DNA of 64,000 nt from Vesta saturnalis (taxonomy: Eukaryota > Arthropoda > Insecta > Coleoptera > Lampyridae), in the NCBI GenBank assembly GCA_036346205.1, contig JARFJB010002472.1, positions 3,600,501 to 3,664,500 of the forward strand, given 5' to 3'. The position numbers and the translations under genes were made by a program. The notes beneath the pieces were generated by a model. It was given only the letters and a program-made list of their open reading frames with translations. It did not search any database and had not been told where the DNA came from. Of the stretch, positions 1 through 11,370 are shown in pieces. How positions within the stretch are numbered: the stretch's first letter is position 1; the number at the start of each line of letters is the position of its first letter.

Positions 1-215
1 AAAAATATTAGGTTCTATTTAAAATAACAAAGTTGACATCTACTTCCGGTATAACCGAAAGTGCCACATTCAGGACAATATTATATTTGAACTCAGCGTC
101 ATCCAAAACCTACAGCTTCGTAATTTCAGATTTTTAACATAACTGTATCCGCCATTACTTTTAATCAAAGCTCTTCGCGCCACACCCTGTATTATTTCAT
201 CTTCGTCGTGATCTG
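1..215. repeat. Fragment of a small TACAGGGTG-type element
   Basis: Bases 11-67 resemble 13312-13371, sharing a stretch built around CTTCCGGTATAACC followed by a GCCA block. The segment ends near 209 in CACACCCTGTAT, the typical outward end of the TACAGGGTG family seen throughout the window. The left side runs off the window. No coding frame is convincing. The 69-residue minus-strand frame at 70-279 overlaps the repeat and is probably chance. Confidence 0.4.
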
Positions 216-2110
216 ACATTTTGTTTGCATCAGTTGTGTCACTAATTAAAAAAAAGTATTGTTTAGTATAGAAGGGCAATTTAAAAATTGTATCTACTTA
301 CGCTTTGTTACAATTAAATTGTGTTGTTTGTCACTACATAAATAATTAATAATATGTTGACATTTATCCGCGTTTATTTGTCACTCTCCAGTTTAGTGCA
401 ACAAATCGTAATATAATGTATTACTTCACTGACTATTTCAAGAATTTTATTGACGATTTTGGATAAACGTACTTTAAGGAAACGATGAATATTAAAACCT
501 TAAACCCTTTGAATATTATTTGTAGTTAAAGAAATGTCTGTTTAGGAATAAATAACTTTGAAGTAGCGAAACAATTTCCGTATAAAATGGAATGTAATAC
601 TTTATTAGAGTCTAAGTACTTTAAGTTCGCTCCTAATTGATTTTATAAAAGAATTCATCAATTTACATAAAGTCTGCAAGCAGGGATTTGTTCTTAGTTA
701 CGAATTCCTGTAGAGAACATTTGTAGTGCTTAGAAAGTGAGTTTACAAACAGAACGCAGGGCATAAATAACTCTATTCAGATCAAAGGATTGCTTTATTG
801 CTATTTCTCTACGAAACATCTGAATTAAAATCAATTTATATTATTTCCAACCTTTCACAACAGTATTACAAAACTTTGCAGTTTCGTATATTGATTATAT
901 TTTTGTTGGTGTGTTAAGTTCAATTATATGCGCATCTTATAATCTTCCTTTTAAATATTTTTGTAGTGTGTGAAAATGCCATTTTCATTTAATCTCTTGA
1001 ACAAGTTAAAGAATACGTAAGGATTCTCGAAAATAAATTGAAGTTCTCGTGACTGAGCATAAATGAGTAGTGGTTGGGACCGTGACATGCGGTTTATTGG
1101 CAAACTTAATTCAAATTGCTGAAAAATCCTATTCGTTGTTAAACATTCTTTTGTCGATTTTATCTGTGAACTTTCACTAATAGGAATTTGTTAACGAACA
1201 AACCGATTTTTTAATTTAAGGAAGTTAAAACTCCTCACTTTGAGTGTAAATAGGTTAATTAAAATAAAATCTGTGTGGAAACATAATTCTCGATTACTCA
1301 AAAAATTAAATTAAATAAATCAAACCAAGTTTTAATGAAAAAAAGCTAAAATATTTCTTACAGAAAGAATATAATAATTTTATTTTAGAGAAACTAAAAA
1401 AAATATATATTTACGTACCTAGAATTTTATTAAAATTTGAATAAACTTAATATACTTAAAAAACTTCTAGCATAAATATAAAGTTTTTTTTAGAGTCATT
1501 TATAGGCTTACAAAGAGAAGTATATAAGCATGTCACATTCAAGTTGTGAAAATTGTAACTTTCACATTTTCTTCAGACTATAAAATTACTTTTACTTCAA
1601 CATAGCTTTTTGCCTTTCATTTGTAATTCACGTATTCCACTTTGACATTTTTAGAACACACAGAAAACAGACAGGTAGGGTATCATCATGTTTAAAATGT
1701 TAACCTTTTCTTGTAACGAATGTCACTGTGATTTTACTAATAGCTTTGCTTGTGCTAAACCATTTTTCTGTATATAAGTAATAATTTGAAGCTATTTGTG
1801 GGATTAGCCAATTAATTGATTGTTGTAAACTGAAAGATGTATTTTGTATGAAAATATGTTTAATTCTCATTTGTTTTTAAGTGACGTTACCATCAATTCC
1901 ATTAGTGTGAATCACAAATTATATTTATACTATATTATATTTATGATTATATTTCATCACCCGCTGTACAATCATACCATGGTTTTTAATAAAAACATTT
2001 CAGATACACTAAAAAACAGCAACTTTTATTCACATCAAAAATGGCCTCTTAAAAGATACTCTACTTTGACAACCAACAGCTATAGTATAGCTTCCTATTA
2101 GCTACTTATT
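216..2110. other. Non-coding AT-rich stretch, no feature seen
   Basis: AT-rich single-copy-looking DNA with short homopolymers. Frames are short and lack recognisable motifs, including an 85-residue frame at 1844-2101. I see no RNA gene or transposon end here. Confidence 0.5.
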
Positions 2111-2117
2111 CGAATGC

Positions 2118-2216
2118 ATCTCTGAGTCCAATATTTAACGCCATACACTTATTTGTTTTAGCGATGGTGCCCCTGAATGCACTATCAATCTTAATGCGAT
2201 ATTATCTACGTTTATA
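2118..2216. repeat. Dispersed repeat R, copy 1 left part
   Basis: This segment matches 5466-5562: both carry a CAATATTTA block, then TTTTAGCG, then CCTGAATGCA and AATGCGATATTAT before TTTATA. Copy 1 is split at the TA at 2215-2216 by the DD41D element at 2217-4106 and resumes at 4107. The paralogue at 5505-5640 is uninterrupted and so records the empty site. Confidence 0.6.
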
Positions 2217-4106
2217 CAGGGTGTTTAAAAAAGATTCTGCAATATTAAAGGAGGTGATTGCCCAGGTCATTTTATACAACAAAGTTCCTATAAACATAGG
2301 CCCGCAAACGCTTCGTTATCGATCTACAGCGTGTTGAACTTTAATTTAAAAGAACAGTGAAAATTTGATTTTTCCAAAACGGCTCGAGATATCATAATGA
2401 AATTTTACGCGTTTTTGAGTAAAAAAAATTTTAGTGCATGTCCATTTATTACAGAAAGAAAGTTTTAAAAATCAAGGGTTTTCATTCAAGGGCAAAACAA
2501 ATATTTCACCAAACCAAAAATTTTACCGACCAAAAATTACAAAAACTGTTCAAAGTGACCACCTCGAGCTCGGATGCAAGAATCCAATCTTTTCCTCATT
2601 GACTGGCGAACTCTCTCAAAAAAACCAGGATCTGTTTTAATTGAGTTCCACCCAGAAATGATTCGATTTCTTAAGTCTTCTACGTTTTCCAATGAAGTAG
2701 CGTGCACCAAGGACTTCAAATGGCCCCACAGGAAAAAATCAAGGGGATTTAAGTCCGGGGATCGTGCAGGCCAGAAGTGAGGTCCACCCCGGCCAATCCA
2801 ACTATTTCCGTATGCTTGTGTTAAGAAATCACGAGCTACTTGACTAAAGTGGGCTAGTGCGCCATCGTGCATATACCACATTGCATCTCTAATTGCTAAT
2901 GGTACGTCCTCCAGAAATCCAGGCAGCGTGTTTTCCAAAAAGTTGCGATACACCTCTTCGGTAAGTCTCCCGGGTAGAAATACCGGTCCAATTAGGCAGA
3001 CACCCACAATCCCAATCCAAACGTTCAAAGAAAACTGATGTTGAAAACGATCTTCAACAATTTCATTTGAATTTTCTTCACACCATACATGGTTATAATG
3101 GAAATTCCGTATTGCATTTCTTGAAAAACCCGGTTCATCGGTGAACAGAATCAACATCAGCAACATCAAAAGCCATTGACAGAATGCAATGCGAGGAGGA
3201 AAATCAGCAGGAAAAAGTGTTTGAACGCATTGTATATGGAATGGATACAACAAATTTTCCTTAAGAATGTGCCAAATAGTCCTATTACTTACATCCAAAG
3301 CGTCTACAATTTTTCGAGTAGAAGTACCTCGATCTTCTTCAATCATGTCCAGCACATCCTCTTCCAGCTCTACCGTTCTTGCTGTCCTTGGCCTTCCTGC
3401 TCCTCCATTTCGTCTTAATGTGCCTGTTTCATAAAGATGCCGATGAATACATTCGAAAGTTTTTCTATCAGGAGCAATACGGCCCGGATATCTTTCAGTA
3501 TACAACCGCCTAGCTTCTAATGCATTCCTATCAGCAAGTCCATAAATGTAGTGCATGCCGGTCATCTGGGCATTTGTATAGCGATTCTTGATAAGGAACT
3601 TCAACAAATTCGACACATACAAAATTATTAATCATTAGACTCCTTCAATATGTCAGTGATATGTCAGTGAAAAATACATGAATGTTTAAAAATATTTTTG
3701 TACGCATGATAAATGGACAAGTCAAGAGAGCTTTTTTCTTCACAATTGAACAAACAATTAAAAAAATATTTTTTATTTTGAGAGAAATCAGCGGCATCTT
3801 ACCTTTTTCTTGAAGAATAGCCTGTGACGTGCCAATACGCGCCCCAGTGGTATGACTGAAACATCGTGTTGGATTACAATGTATGCATGTCCCACATCTA
3901 TTGACACGCGTAATATTTCATTATGATATCTCAAGCCGTTTTGTTTTGGAAAAATCTAATTTTGACTGTTTTTTTTAATTAAACTTCAACACACCGTAGA
4001 TCGGTAACGAAGCGTTTGCGGACCTATATTTATAGGAACTTTATTGTATAAAATGACCTGGGCAATCACCCCCTTTAATATTGCCGCATCTTTTTTAAAC
4101 ACCATG
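2217..4106 (-). mobile_element. Complete DD41D (rosa-type) Tc1/mariner element A
   Basis: A 1,890-bp element begins CAGGGTGTTTAAAAAAGAT and ends with the inverse ATCTTTTTTAAACACCATG. It is flanked by TA at 2215-2216 and 4107-4108, the target duplication expected for Tc1/mariner. The terminal inverted repeats are about 196-200 bp (2217-2412 and 3907-4106) with scattered differences. One transposase frame lies inside on the minus strand. The inner region 3730-3850 resembles the sub-terminal region of element E (47660-47780). The insertion interrupts dispersed repeat R, confirmed by the uninterrupted copy near 5560. Confidence 0.85.
2537..3622 (-). CDS. DD41D Tc1/mariner transposase, intact frame
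   Basis: A cut-and-paste transposase of 361 residues with no stop or frameshift. Residues about 15-75 form a DUF4817-type N-terminal domain (YIYGLADRN, RRLYTERYP, TFECIHRHL). Next come a GRPR-like basic patch near 75-80 and a second helix-turn-helix at 85-125. The DDE catalytic domain follows: FTDE gives D162, YMHDGALAHF gives D253, and SPDLNPLDFFLWG gives D295, so 41 residues separate the second and third aspartates. That spacing is known for the rosa branch of mariner in insects. Compared with element E (46376-47447) it lacks about eight residues just before FTDE and has P in place of C after it. Whether it is active is unknown. It could start at this methionine or at the later one near residue 20. 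The terminal inverted repeats enclose it. Confidence 0.85.
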   Translation of the reverse strand: MYVSNLLKFLIKNRYTNAQMTGMHYIYGLADRNALEARRLYTERYPGRIAPDRKTFECIHRHLYETGTLRRNGGAGRPRTARTVELEEDVLDMIEEDRGTSTRKIVDALDVSNRTIWHILKENLLYPFHIQCVQTLFPADFPPRIAFCQWLLMLLMLILFTDEPGFSRNAIRNFHYNHVWCEENSNEIVEDRFQHQFSLNVWIGIVGVCLIGPVFLPGRLTEEVYRNFLENTLPGFLEDVPLAIRDAMWYMHDGALAHFSQVARDFLTQAYGNSWIGRGGPHFWPARSPDLNPLDFFLWGHLKSLVHATSLENVEDLRNRIISGWNSIKTDPGFFERVRQSMRKRLDSCIRARGGHFEQFL

Positions 4107-4198
4107 TATAATTTGCCACTGAAACATTCAAAGCATCACGTGCTTCGGTTTCTGTAAACTGTGTGAATCTTTGCTTTTAATTAAGACCAGCCCGAGCT
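4107..4198. repeat. Dispersed repeat R, copy 1 right part
   Basis: It continues repeat R after the transposon: TATAATTTGCCACTGAAA parallels TATAATTCAACGCTGGAAA at 5558-5576. The following 70 bp also align with gaps. The copy then runs into the GT-rich array. Confidence 0.5.
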
Positions 4199-4542
4199 AT
4201 ATGTGTATGGGTATGCGTGCGTGAATTTGTGCGTGTGGGGTATGCGTTTTTATGTGCGTGTGTGTATGCGCGTGCGTATTGGTGTGGGTGTGGGTGTGTG
4301 GAGTGTGGGTATGTGGATGTGTGGGTGTGTGGGTGTGTGGGTGTGTGGATGTGCGAGTCTGTTAGTGTGCGGGTGTGTGGGTGTATGTGTGCGCGCATGT
4401 GGACGGTGTGCGTATATGCGTGCGTGCGTGCATTCCAGTGTGTGTGTGTACGTGCGTGCGTGCATGTGTGCGTGCGTGCGTGCGTGTGTGCATGAGTGCA
4501 TGCATGCGTGCGTGCGTTCGTGCGTGCGTGCGTGTGTGTGTC
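4199..4542. repeat. Compound GT/GTGC microsatellite
   Basis: About 340 bp of alternating purine-pyrimidine sequence: GTGTGG and GTGTGC units giving way to GTGC tetramers, with point interruptions. Long frames across it (Cys-Val-Arg on plus, His-Thr on minus) are artefacts of the repeat. The alternating GT/GC composition could favour Z-DNA (inference). Confidence 0.9.
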
Positions 4543-4719
4543 TAATTATAATCCTTAGAAAACGATCACTAGCATCTCGCTACTTTTTTAAGGATGCTCT
4601 GAGACAGTAAAATTGGAAGTAATTTCTGTCTGTGCGACGCTACAAAATGTTAGTGTGAACGCTAGTTGTGAAGTTGCAAATGTAACTAGCGCGAGACCGC
4701 GAGACGACTAATGCCCCGC

Positions 4720-4990
4720 GATTGACTCAGTTTTATTTTTATTTTTGTCAATATGCTAATACTAATTGTCAGTAACTTACTTATTATTATCTTACTGTTC
4801 CTCTGTAGTAGGTTTCTGAAGACTCTTTTTCCCCTGATCATCCTTGTTATGATGACTAGGGTGGACTAGCGAATCTAAATGTGTAAGTGTAGCTTTAATT
4901 AATTGGTTTCTTAATGAAGGTTAATTTAGCGAGTATTTGGATATTACGCCATATTCGTTTTCCGGACAATTTTCAGTAGTTTTCATCGTT
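4720..4990. repeat. Dispersed repeat R, copy 1 distal segment
   Basis: It aligns with 5740-6030: GCTAATACTA, a CT-rich block, TTAGCGA then TAAATGTGTA and the TTTTCCGG motif appear in the same order. A third shorter copy is at 15057-15200. No protein motif is evident. Confidence 0.55.
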
Positions 4991-5230
4991 CAGACCGAGG
5001 AATGTGGAATGCACAGATAGTGGAGGGCAAGAATCCTTTTATATCTTCGTTGAGGTCATAAAGAAGTTGTGGCAAAAGTGTTTTGTATTTTTATTCCTGT
5101 TCGGTATTTGAGATCATCTAAAGTTTGTTAAAATACATTGTTGACAAGAAGTAACCGCATAAATGTATTTGGCGAGAAGATTGCGCTGGCCTTTCCGTTC
5201 GCTACCTATTCTGACGTATCTTTGAGGTCA

Positions 5231-5417
5231 ATTTAATAAAAATAAAAAAAAATACCCAAAATCTTCTCCACAAAATCTATTTAACTAACTACAATTGTTT
5301 CGGCCTTATGATTATATTAAAAAACAAACGAATTAAACAGGCCATCATCAACAGTTGTAGTTAGTTAAATAGATTTTGTGGAGCAGATTTTGTTTTTTTT
5401 TATTTTTATTAAATTTT
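5231..5417. repeat. Foldback hairpin, arms about 70 bp
   Basis: Bases 5231-5303 and 5352-5417 are inverted copies. The left arm reads through CTCCACAAAATCTATTTAAC and the right arm through its complement, with only a few mismatches. The loop is about 50 bp and contains GGCC on both sides. A GAGGTCAAT word lies on both flanks (5223 and 5468), but it may belong to repeat R rather than be a target duplication. Confidence 0.7.
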
Positions 5418-5439
5418 AACAAACAACTCCATATTGAGG

Positions 5440-6030
5440 ATCAAAAATGGATCAATTTAATTATTTGAGGTCAATATTTACCGCTATTGACTGTTATTAT
5501 TTTTAGCGCTAATGTTCCTGAATGCAATGCTAGTGTTAATGCGATATTATTTGCGTTTATATAATTCAACGCTGGAAAATTCAAACCATCTTCTTGGGAT
5601 TCAATTTGTGCAAATTTTTAATTTTTTGTGCGGAGATTCAATTGATTGCTAAGAAGAAACCCGAGTTGCAGTTATCTAACGATTTCAATGCTTATAACTT
5701 CAGCAGATTTAAATTAGTTTCGCTTTATACAGTTGCTCTTTTGTTCCCTTTCAGTTTTTTTTAGTACGCTAATACTAGTCATTTTTTTGTTCCTCTTAGT
5801 GCACTCCTCAAGATTCTTCTTCCCCCTCAAGCCTGGTACTTCTTCTATTGTTGCTGTACATATTGATTGCAATCATGAACTTCGTGCTTTTTATTATGAG
5901 AAGAGTAGATTAGCGAGATTAAATGTGTACGTGTAGGTATAATTAATTTCTTTGTTTAATGATGACTAGTTTGACGTGAATTTGAGTGTTATTTTGTATT
6001 CATTTTCCGGCCACTTTGCAGTGGATTGGA
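5440..6030. repeat. Dispersed repeat R, copy 2 (empty-site paralogue)
   Basis: This copy runs without interruption across the position where element A sits in copy 1 (GCGTTTATATAATTC at about 5551-5565). It also shares the distal block with 4720-4990. A 67-residue frame at 5733-5936 falls in the shared block, but the frame is not conserved in copy 1. Confidence 0.6.
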
Positions 6031-6879
6031 GGTAAACTTAAGCTTAGTCCTTTTGCTTGTGTATAGTTGTCTGTATAAGGCACTTGTAAGTTGTGGTAAG
6101 AATTGAATCTCTGAAAGTCTTATACTGTGCAAAGCTCCACTGTTGTGCTTCTATTATGGGTGTATGTTGTGTAATGAGGTTTTAGGTATCTGAATGGTTG
6201 ATAGAAGGTAATAGAAGAAAAATGATAACGTTTGAGGGTGCTTGAAAATTTATAACGGGGTAGATATTCTGCTATCTGTTGATTCTATCCTGGTTGGCGC
6301 CCAGTGAGTTTGATTGGTTACGTACCCTGTCTAGTGTTTTCTCTGTACATCGAAAAACTAGTTTATGGTTTTTCAGGAAAGGGTTACTAAGTGGCTTCTC
6401 TCGAAATACAACTCATTGTGTTACGTGTGCGCATGATTCTATTGGGTATTTGTTGTTAGTTTCGAACTACAGGATATTCGTTAGTACACGACATCACAAA
6501 TGTAGCATAGTTCAGGAAAGCTGAACGTGATTAAGCGTAAATTTTGGAAACCTTTATATCGTAACGCTTTTTACGTATTTGAAGATATCTGGAATTATTG
6601 CAAATCATAATAGATTTTAGTATCACAATTTTGCGAAGGAAATATAACCAAATCAATCCCTTTTACTACTTTGGAGGGTTGATTAGTTCTTTTGTAAATC
6701 ATCGTTTTTCGTATTTTTTTAAATTTCGTTAATTATAGTCATTATCGTTAAACTGAGTCATTGGATAATTACGTGTCATATTAAAATTATTATTTTATAT
6801 TGAAATATAGTGCATAAAAGCACACATTCTAGGTTTAAAAACGTTTTGGCGACAGGCTGACGGAAATTGTTCGATAAAT
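6031..6879. other. No feature seen
   Basis: AT-rich DNA without a recognisable domain, transposon end or RNA gene. The 81-residue frame at 6279-6524 has no motif I recognise. Confidence 0.4.
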
Positions 6880-7510
6880 TATTGGTATTTAGAGTTTGGC
6901 TTCTAGATACGAGAATTTAAGGTTCAGTGTCGAGAGGACATCAATGTAGGGGATATCGGCGTCATTGATAACAGGCGGGTTGTTTTTATGATGCGATTTT
7001 TCCCGCTCGGCTCACGGTTCGTTTTTGGCGCGTGTTAAAATTTATGTAATAAATTGATGATTGGTTGTTTGAAATAAAGATCCTATGTGGCGAAAAGTGA
7101 AATATATGTATGTGACAGTCCTAATTTAGATGTAGGAGTGTTAAGTCCAGTTATTGCAGTAGGTAGAAGTATGAAGCGCGTTACCGTTCAGTTGGGGAAT
7201 GGTATTACCAAAGCCGTGTTGCAAGAACTTCCGTAAGGGGCAGTTTTCCTCATCAACCCTGTGGAGGGATATTGAGTAGATTCAAGAAGCACGTGACTGA
7301 ATATCTTAAAGTGTCGTTTGTCCGGAGGGACATCGTTAAGCGTACTTAAAAAAGGAGTTGAGTGTTAAAACCTAATGCTTTCCATTATTTTTGGATTAAG
7401 ATCGCCTTTTGTGCAGAGGGAACAAAACGTCCATTCCTAAACATTAAGACGTTCACGCTCACAGCTCGCTATTAACTAGAAAACTAGCTGTAAATAATTA
7501 AAGTTCTTGT
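6880..7510. repeat. Dispersed repeat Q, copy A
   Basis: It aligns with 27240-27870. Shared landmarks in order are a TTTTAGATACGAGA-like word, GGATATCG, TGATAAC, TTGGCGCGT, AATGTGGCG, GTGTTGAAAGAACTTCCGT (GTGTTGCAAGAACTTCCGT here), AACCCT, AACAAAACGT and CTCGCT. GC content is slightly higher than the surroundings. No reading frame is conserved between copies. It could be the leader or LTR of a retroelement, but no LTR boundary is visible. Confidence 0.55.
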
Positions 7511-8393
7511 AATTATAACGTTCGCTGATTGAAACTATATATAAGTAGTTAGGATACAAGACCGCGGCGTAAATAAATTATGTTAGTCAAGTGGCGCAGC
7601 AGACAAATAGTTCATCTCTATTTAAATAACTTTCGGAATTGTTCTGGAATTCCCTTTGAGGGAGGCTCTACCGTAGGCAGCATAAAGAAAAGGGGATAGT
7701 TCAGGAAAGTCACTGATGTTTGATTAAGAATTAAGGTAAACACTTTAGCTCAGTTTTGCTGGTGATCGTCCGAATAAAAAGTGTTTTTTATTATTGTATG
7801 TACCGAACGGATGAATATGTTTTGCTTATTTATCTAGCGTATTTAAACAATTCAGTTTATAAAACAGATCATATACTCTACCATATTTTTGAAGGTAATT
7901 TTATGCTCTAAAATTTTTTCCTGAGGTGTATTCCTGTAACTATTCAGTAATTAGTACGTCAACCATAAGTTTTTTTCATATCGTTGTGACGCTTATGAAA
8001 AAAGGAAGTTTTTTCTTTATCGGCCACGTATCAAATCCATCTCTATTGGAAAAATATTCCTCTTGGAAATTTGTCTTGGGATTTGAAAAAAAATCATTTC
8101 TGAATTCATTATGTCATTAATAATGTTGAATGATGAGTTTGTCTCGAATGAATGAATTCTTTAAGGTAATTTCATCTTATACAAATTTCTCCTAATGTGT
8201 TTTCTTGTAACTCTTCTAGTTTGGAAGATACAGCGTGATTTAAAAAATAATTCCACGAAACAGAAAAAATTAAAAAAAAGTTAACATCTTGGAAACCATC
8301 AACAATAGACACACCTGTATTAACAATTTTTTGTTCCTTTTGGCTAGAGGAATCAGCTGTTTTCGTTTTGGCCATCGAGTTTGGGTCACCCTG
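7511..8393. other. No gene seen; transposon end at its right side
   Basis: Mostly featureless AT-rich DNA. The last few bases (8386-8393) read TCACCCTGTA, a TACAGGGTG-type end pointing left, and touch the TA tract. The reverse strand to the left could therefore be a decayed MITE. Confidence 0.35.
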
Positions 8394-8529
<136 letters not shown>

Positions 8530-8899
8530 ACAAGGACAACATAATACTTTACAGATTTTATCCATTTATAACTTAATCGTATACATTCATAGTTATTATT
8601 TTGCGTTTATGTAACCTTGTAATCATATAAAAAATGTAATTACTGCTACTCAATCTAACAAAGCTCAGGATGCAGAACCAATTCCAAAACATCTAATGCA
8701 TTATTGACTTCAAACAAAATAGTTTTTTACATAAGCTTTTTACATAAACAAAATATATTAGATTAAAAATTATAATTAATAAAATATATTAGAGTTCTTA
8801 TAAACCTTCGATTTTTATTTTAATAAAACAAATTGAAATGTATATTTTTCACGTAGTACTTGTTTTATAAGCATCTCTATTTGACAGTAATTATGTGGG

Positions 8900-8924
8900 G
8901 CTCTTCCATCTGAGCTATCGAGGA
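8900..8924 (-). pseudogene. tRNA-like 5' half (A box)
   Basis: On the minus strand this reads as acceptor TCGA, then TA, a GCTC/GAGC D-stem and the A-box word TAGCTCAGATGG. It stops after the D-arm. It appears to be the missing 5' half of the tRNA-like 3' half at 9021-9061, but in the opposite orientation. A pol III-derived SINE broken by an inversion is the simplest reading. Confidence 0.45.
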
Positions 8925-9020
8925 GGCAAGTCACAATCGATTCAAACTTGAACTGTATGTACTTCCCTAGTTACGATGTATTATAATTATTATACACAGA
9001 ATGAAGGATCACAGTCAACG

Positions 9021-9061
9021 CTAGCAAAGTGGAGGTCGTGGGTTCAAGTCCCACTCGAGTT
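9021..9061 (+). pseudogene. tRNA-like 3' half (B box)
   Basis: It contains an anticodon-type loop CTAGCAA, a five-base variable region AGGTC, a T-arm GTGGG-TTCAAGT-CCCAC and a 3' acceptor TCGAGTT. The same loop and variable region occur in the full tRNA-like structure at 38352-38424. The 5' half is absent on this strand and lies inverted at 8900-8924. Confidence 0.5.
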
Positions 9062-9113
9062 AATCTTTTACTGTATGTACTTTAAAAGTTAATTTTAAAT
9101 AAAATACAATTAA

Positions 9114-9116
<3 letters not shown>

Positions 9117-9186
<70 letters not shown>

Positions 9187-9194
9187 TATATATA
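9117..9194. repeat. (TA)n microsatellite at the pogo 3' end
   Basis: About 39 TA units with one slip. It falls exactly where the C-terminal part of the pogo-like transposase frame (minus strand) turns into Tyr-Ile, so it truncates or replaces the last coding segment. Confidence 0.9.
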
Positions 9195-11370
9195 ATGTGA
9201 CACCATTCGCTTTCCTCCTGTAAACTTCACTAAGATGAAATCACCCTCTTTCAATTCTTTTACACAAAACACTTCTGTAATTTCCTCCTCTTCATCACCT
9301 TTTTCGTCCCATTCAGAGTTATCGGATTCTTGAAGAGATATTACAACTTCTGAATTAGATTCAGTAGATTCTTCACCTACTTTTTGCTTTTTCTTTATCT
9401 GCTCCAATTTCTTTTCTTCTTCTTTTTGTTTCTTCATTTCTCTCAGTCTTTTCTTCTCTTCTTTTAATTTTTCTGCATCTATTTTCTCTTTTTCTTTTTT
9501 TTGATAATTATCTAGCATCTGTGGGGATGTAACAACTGCCGGTAACTTCTCTTTTTTCTTTTGCTTATTGACTCCTTTGGCGTCTGCCACAATAGGACTC
9601 TTTTAAATGGAGACGGTAAGATAACGTTTGGGTTCCATGTGGCAGAAGTTTTATCGCAGTTTTCTACACTTGTTATTTTGTGCACAGGGGTTTCATGCCC
9701 TTGTTGAACTGTTTCATTAATAATGTCCTCTGATGATTCTTTGTCCATTACTATCGTTCTATCGTTTCTTAATGGCAACTCAGCCTGATTATTTTCTTCT
9801 GTTGTCTTTTCCATTTCATTTCATTTTGGTAATATGGGTTCCGCCGATGTTTGATTTACCAACTGTTGCTGATCGCTTTCACCCACATTAGAAGTTATGT
9901 CTAGATCAGAGTTTATTAATGCATTGTCTACCATTACAGTCTGTATCTTACTATCTTTCTTTAATGTCTTCTACAAGTTGTAAAGTGAATGATCTTCTAT
10001 CGGACCGTTCCAGGCAATTCCCTGATTTTGGTTAAACATGTTCAACTTCTCTGGCCCAATCCTCTTTTCAAGGTATGAGATGAATAATCTCTCTTAGGCA
10101 GCGTTCTGCTTCTGTGTATTTCCAGAATTTGACGGCAAACCGTTTCCGACAACTTTCACTTGCTGTGGATTCCATGGAACCAATCTACATGTTCTAAACC
10201 CGTTCTGAATGATTGTTGGCGTAATTCGTTCCAAAGTAGGTTTCAGCAATGATGTAAAGTCGTGCTCGTTTAGCTGTTCTTCATTATTCCGCATTCTCCA
10301 ATCTTGAACCTTTTGACGCCACATTTCCTTCAACGATTGGAAAACAGCAACATCCATTGGTTGAAGAATATGGCTTGCATTCGGATACAAGGCAATAAGC
10401 TCTATACCTTCATATTTGCAAAAATGGCTCAGAGGCATAGAAATATGTGAGCTATGTCCATCCATCACGAAAATTCTAGGTCTCGGAATTGTATTGCTCT
10501 TCACCCACGGTAAAAAGATATTAGCTACGTATTCATAGAATAACTCATGGGTCATCCTCCCATTCTCACTTTTCCCTATGGCCCAGTTTGATGGAAACGA
10601 CTCTGCAATTATTTGTGGAATGCGAAAGTACCTGTAGACAACCGTAGAAGGTACTATTTGACAATCAGCATTTCCCGTTACCAGTACAGTTAAGTTCAAT
10701 TTTCATTGTTGCCTGAAGTAGTGTACACCATTTTGCATCCTTTTTCTGCCAAAACTTTACCTGGTTTTGGGTTTAAAAAAAAGCAGTTTCGTCTGTGTTA
10801 AACACTCGCCGAGTATCTTGTAAGATATTTAATATACCGTTCTCAGTCAGGTAATTTTCGACCTCTGCAAACCTGTTGGAAATTATTATAAGTTTTTGTT
10901 ATGTTTTCTTGACTGACAGTTCTCCCCACTGTTAATATTTTGACTTACGCGAAAGCTGATCTGTGGGTTGTCTAACTAAAAAGAGTGAACCATTTACGAC
11001 CTAGAACTTCGTTTTCTCCAAACTTCACTTCAATTCTTTGGCCAATTTTCCCACACTGTTTATGAAGGTTTCTTTACTCACTAGAAATTCAGCTATTGCC
11101 ATGCATTTTATCCATTCGATCAGTCGATTTTCCTGTTCCACAGAAAAAACGGACGCAGGACCCATTTTGGCTTTTATTGGAAATTTGACTTTATGTTTCT
11201 CCATTAGCATTATTCTCGGAACACCGTACATCCATGCAGCTGCATTATAAGAAATTCCTCTATTGACATCTTTAATAGCAGCCAACATAGACTCGAAGTT
11301 TTCTTTTTGACATATAAAAAAGAAAAGAAGCTGACCCAATTGTCGACACACTGTTCTAACTGTCGACACC
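9195..11370 (-). pseudogene. pogo-like DDE transposase, decayed
   Basis: Minus-strand remnant of a pogo/Tigger-type transposase. In order: a psq-type helix-turn-helix (11025-11300; ISYNAAAWMYGVP), a CENP-B-like second DNA-binding part (ENRLIEWI), catalytic D1 in FNTDETAFF (about 10790), D2 in FVMDGHSSH and D3 in ILQPMDVAVF (both within 10094-10699; 35 residues between them). A charged Lys/Glu coiled-coil tail follows (9215-9590), ending in the GDFILVKFTGGKR motif usual for insect pogo C-termini. Lesions: a shift between D1 and the D2 block near 10700, stops at about 10095, 9975 and 9825, and a one-base shift in a poly-A run near 9555. The tail is cut by a TA tract at 9194. No clear terminal inverted repeats were found. 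Confidence 0.75.

Noticed and set aside
1844..2101. 85-residue frame
   Set aside because: AT-driven composition, no motif, no conserved counterpart in the window.
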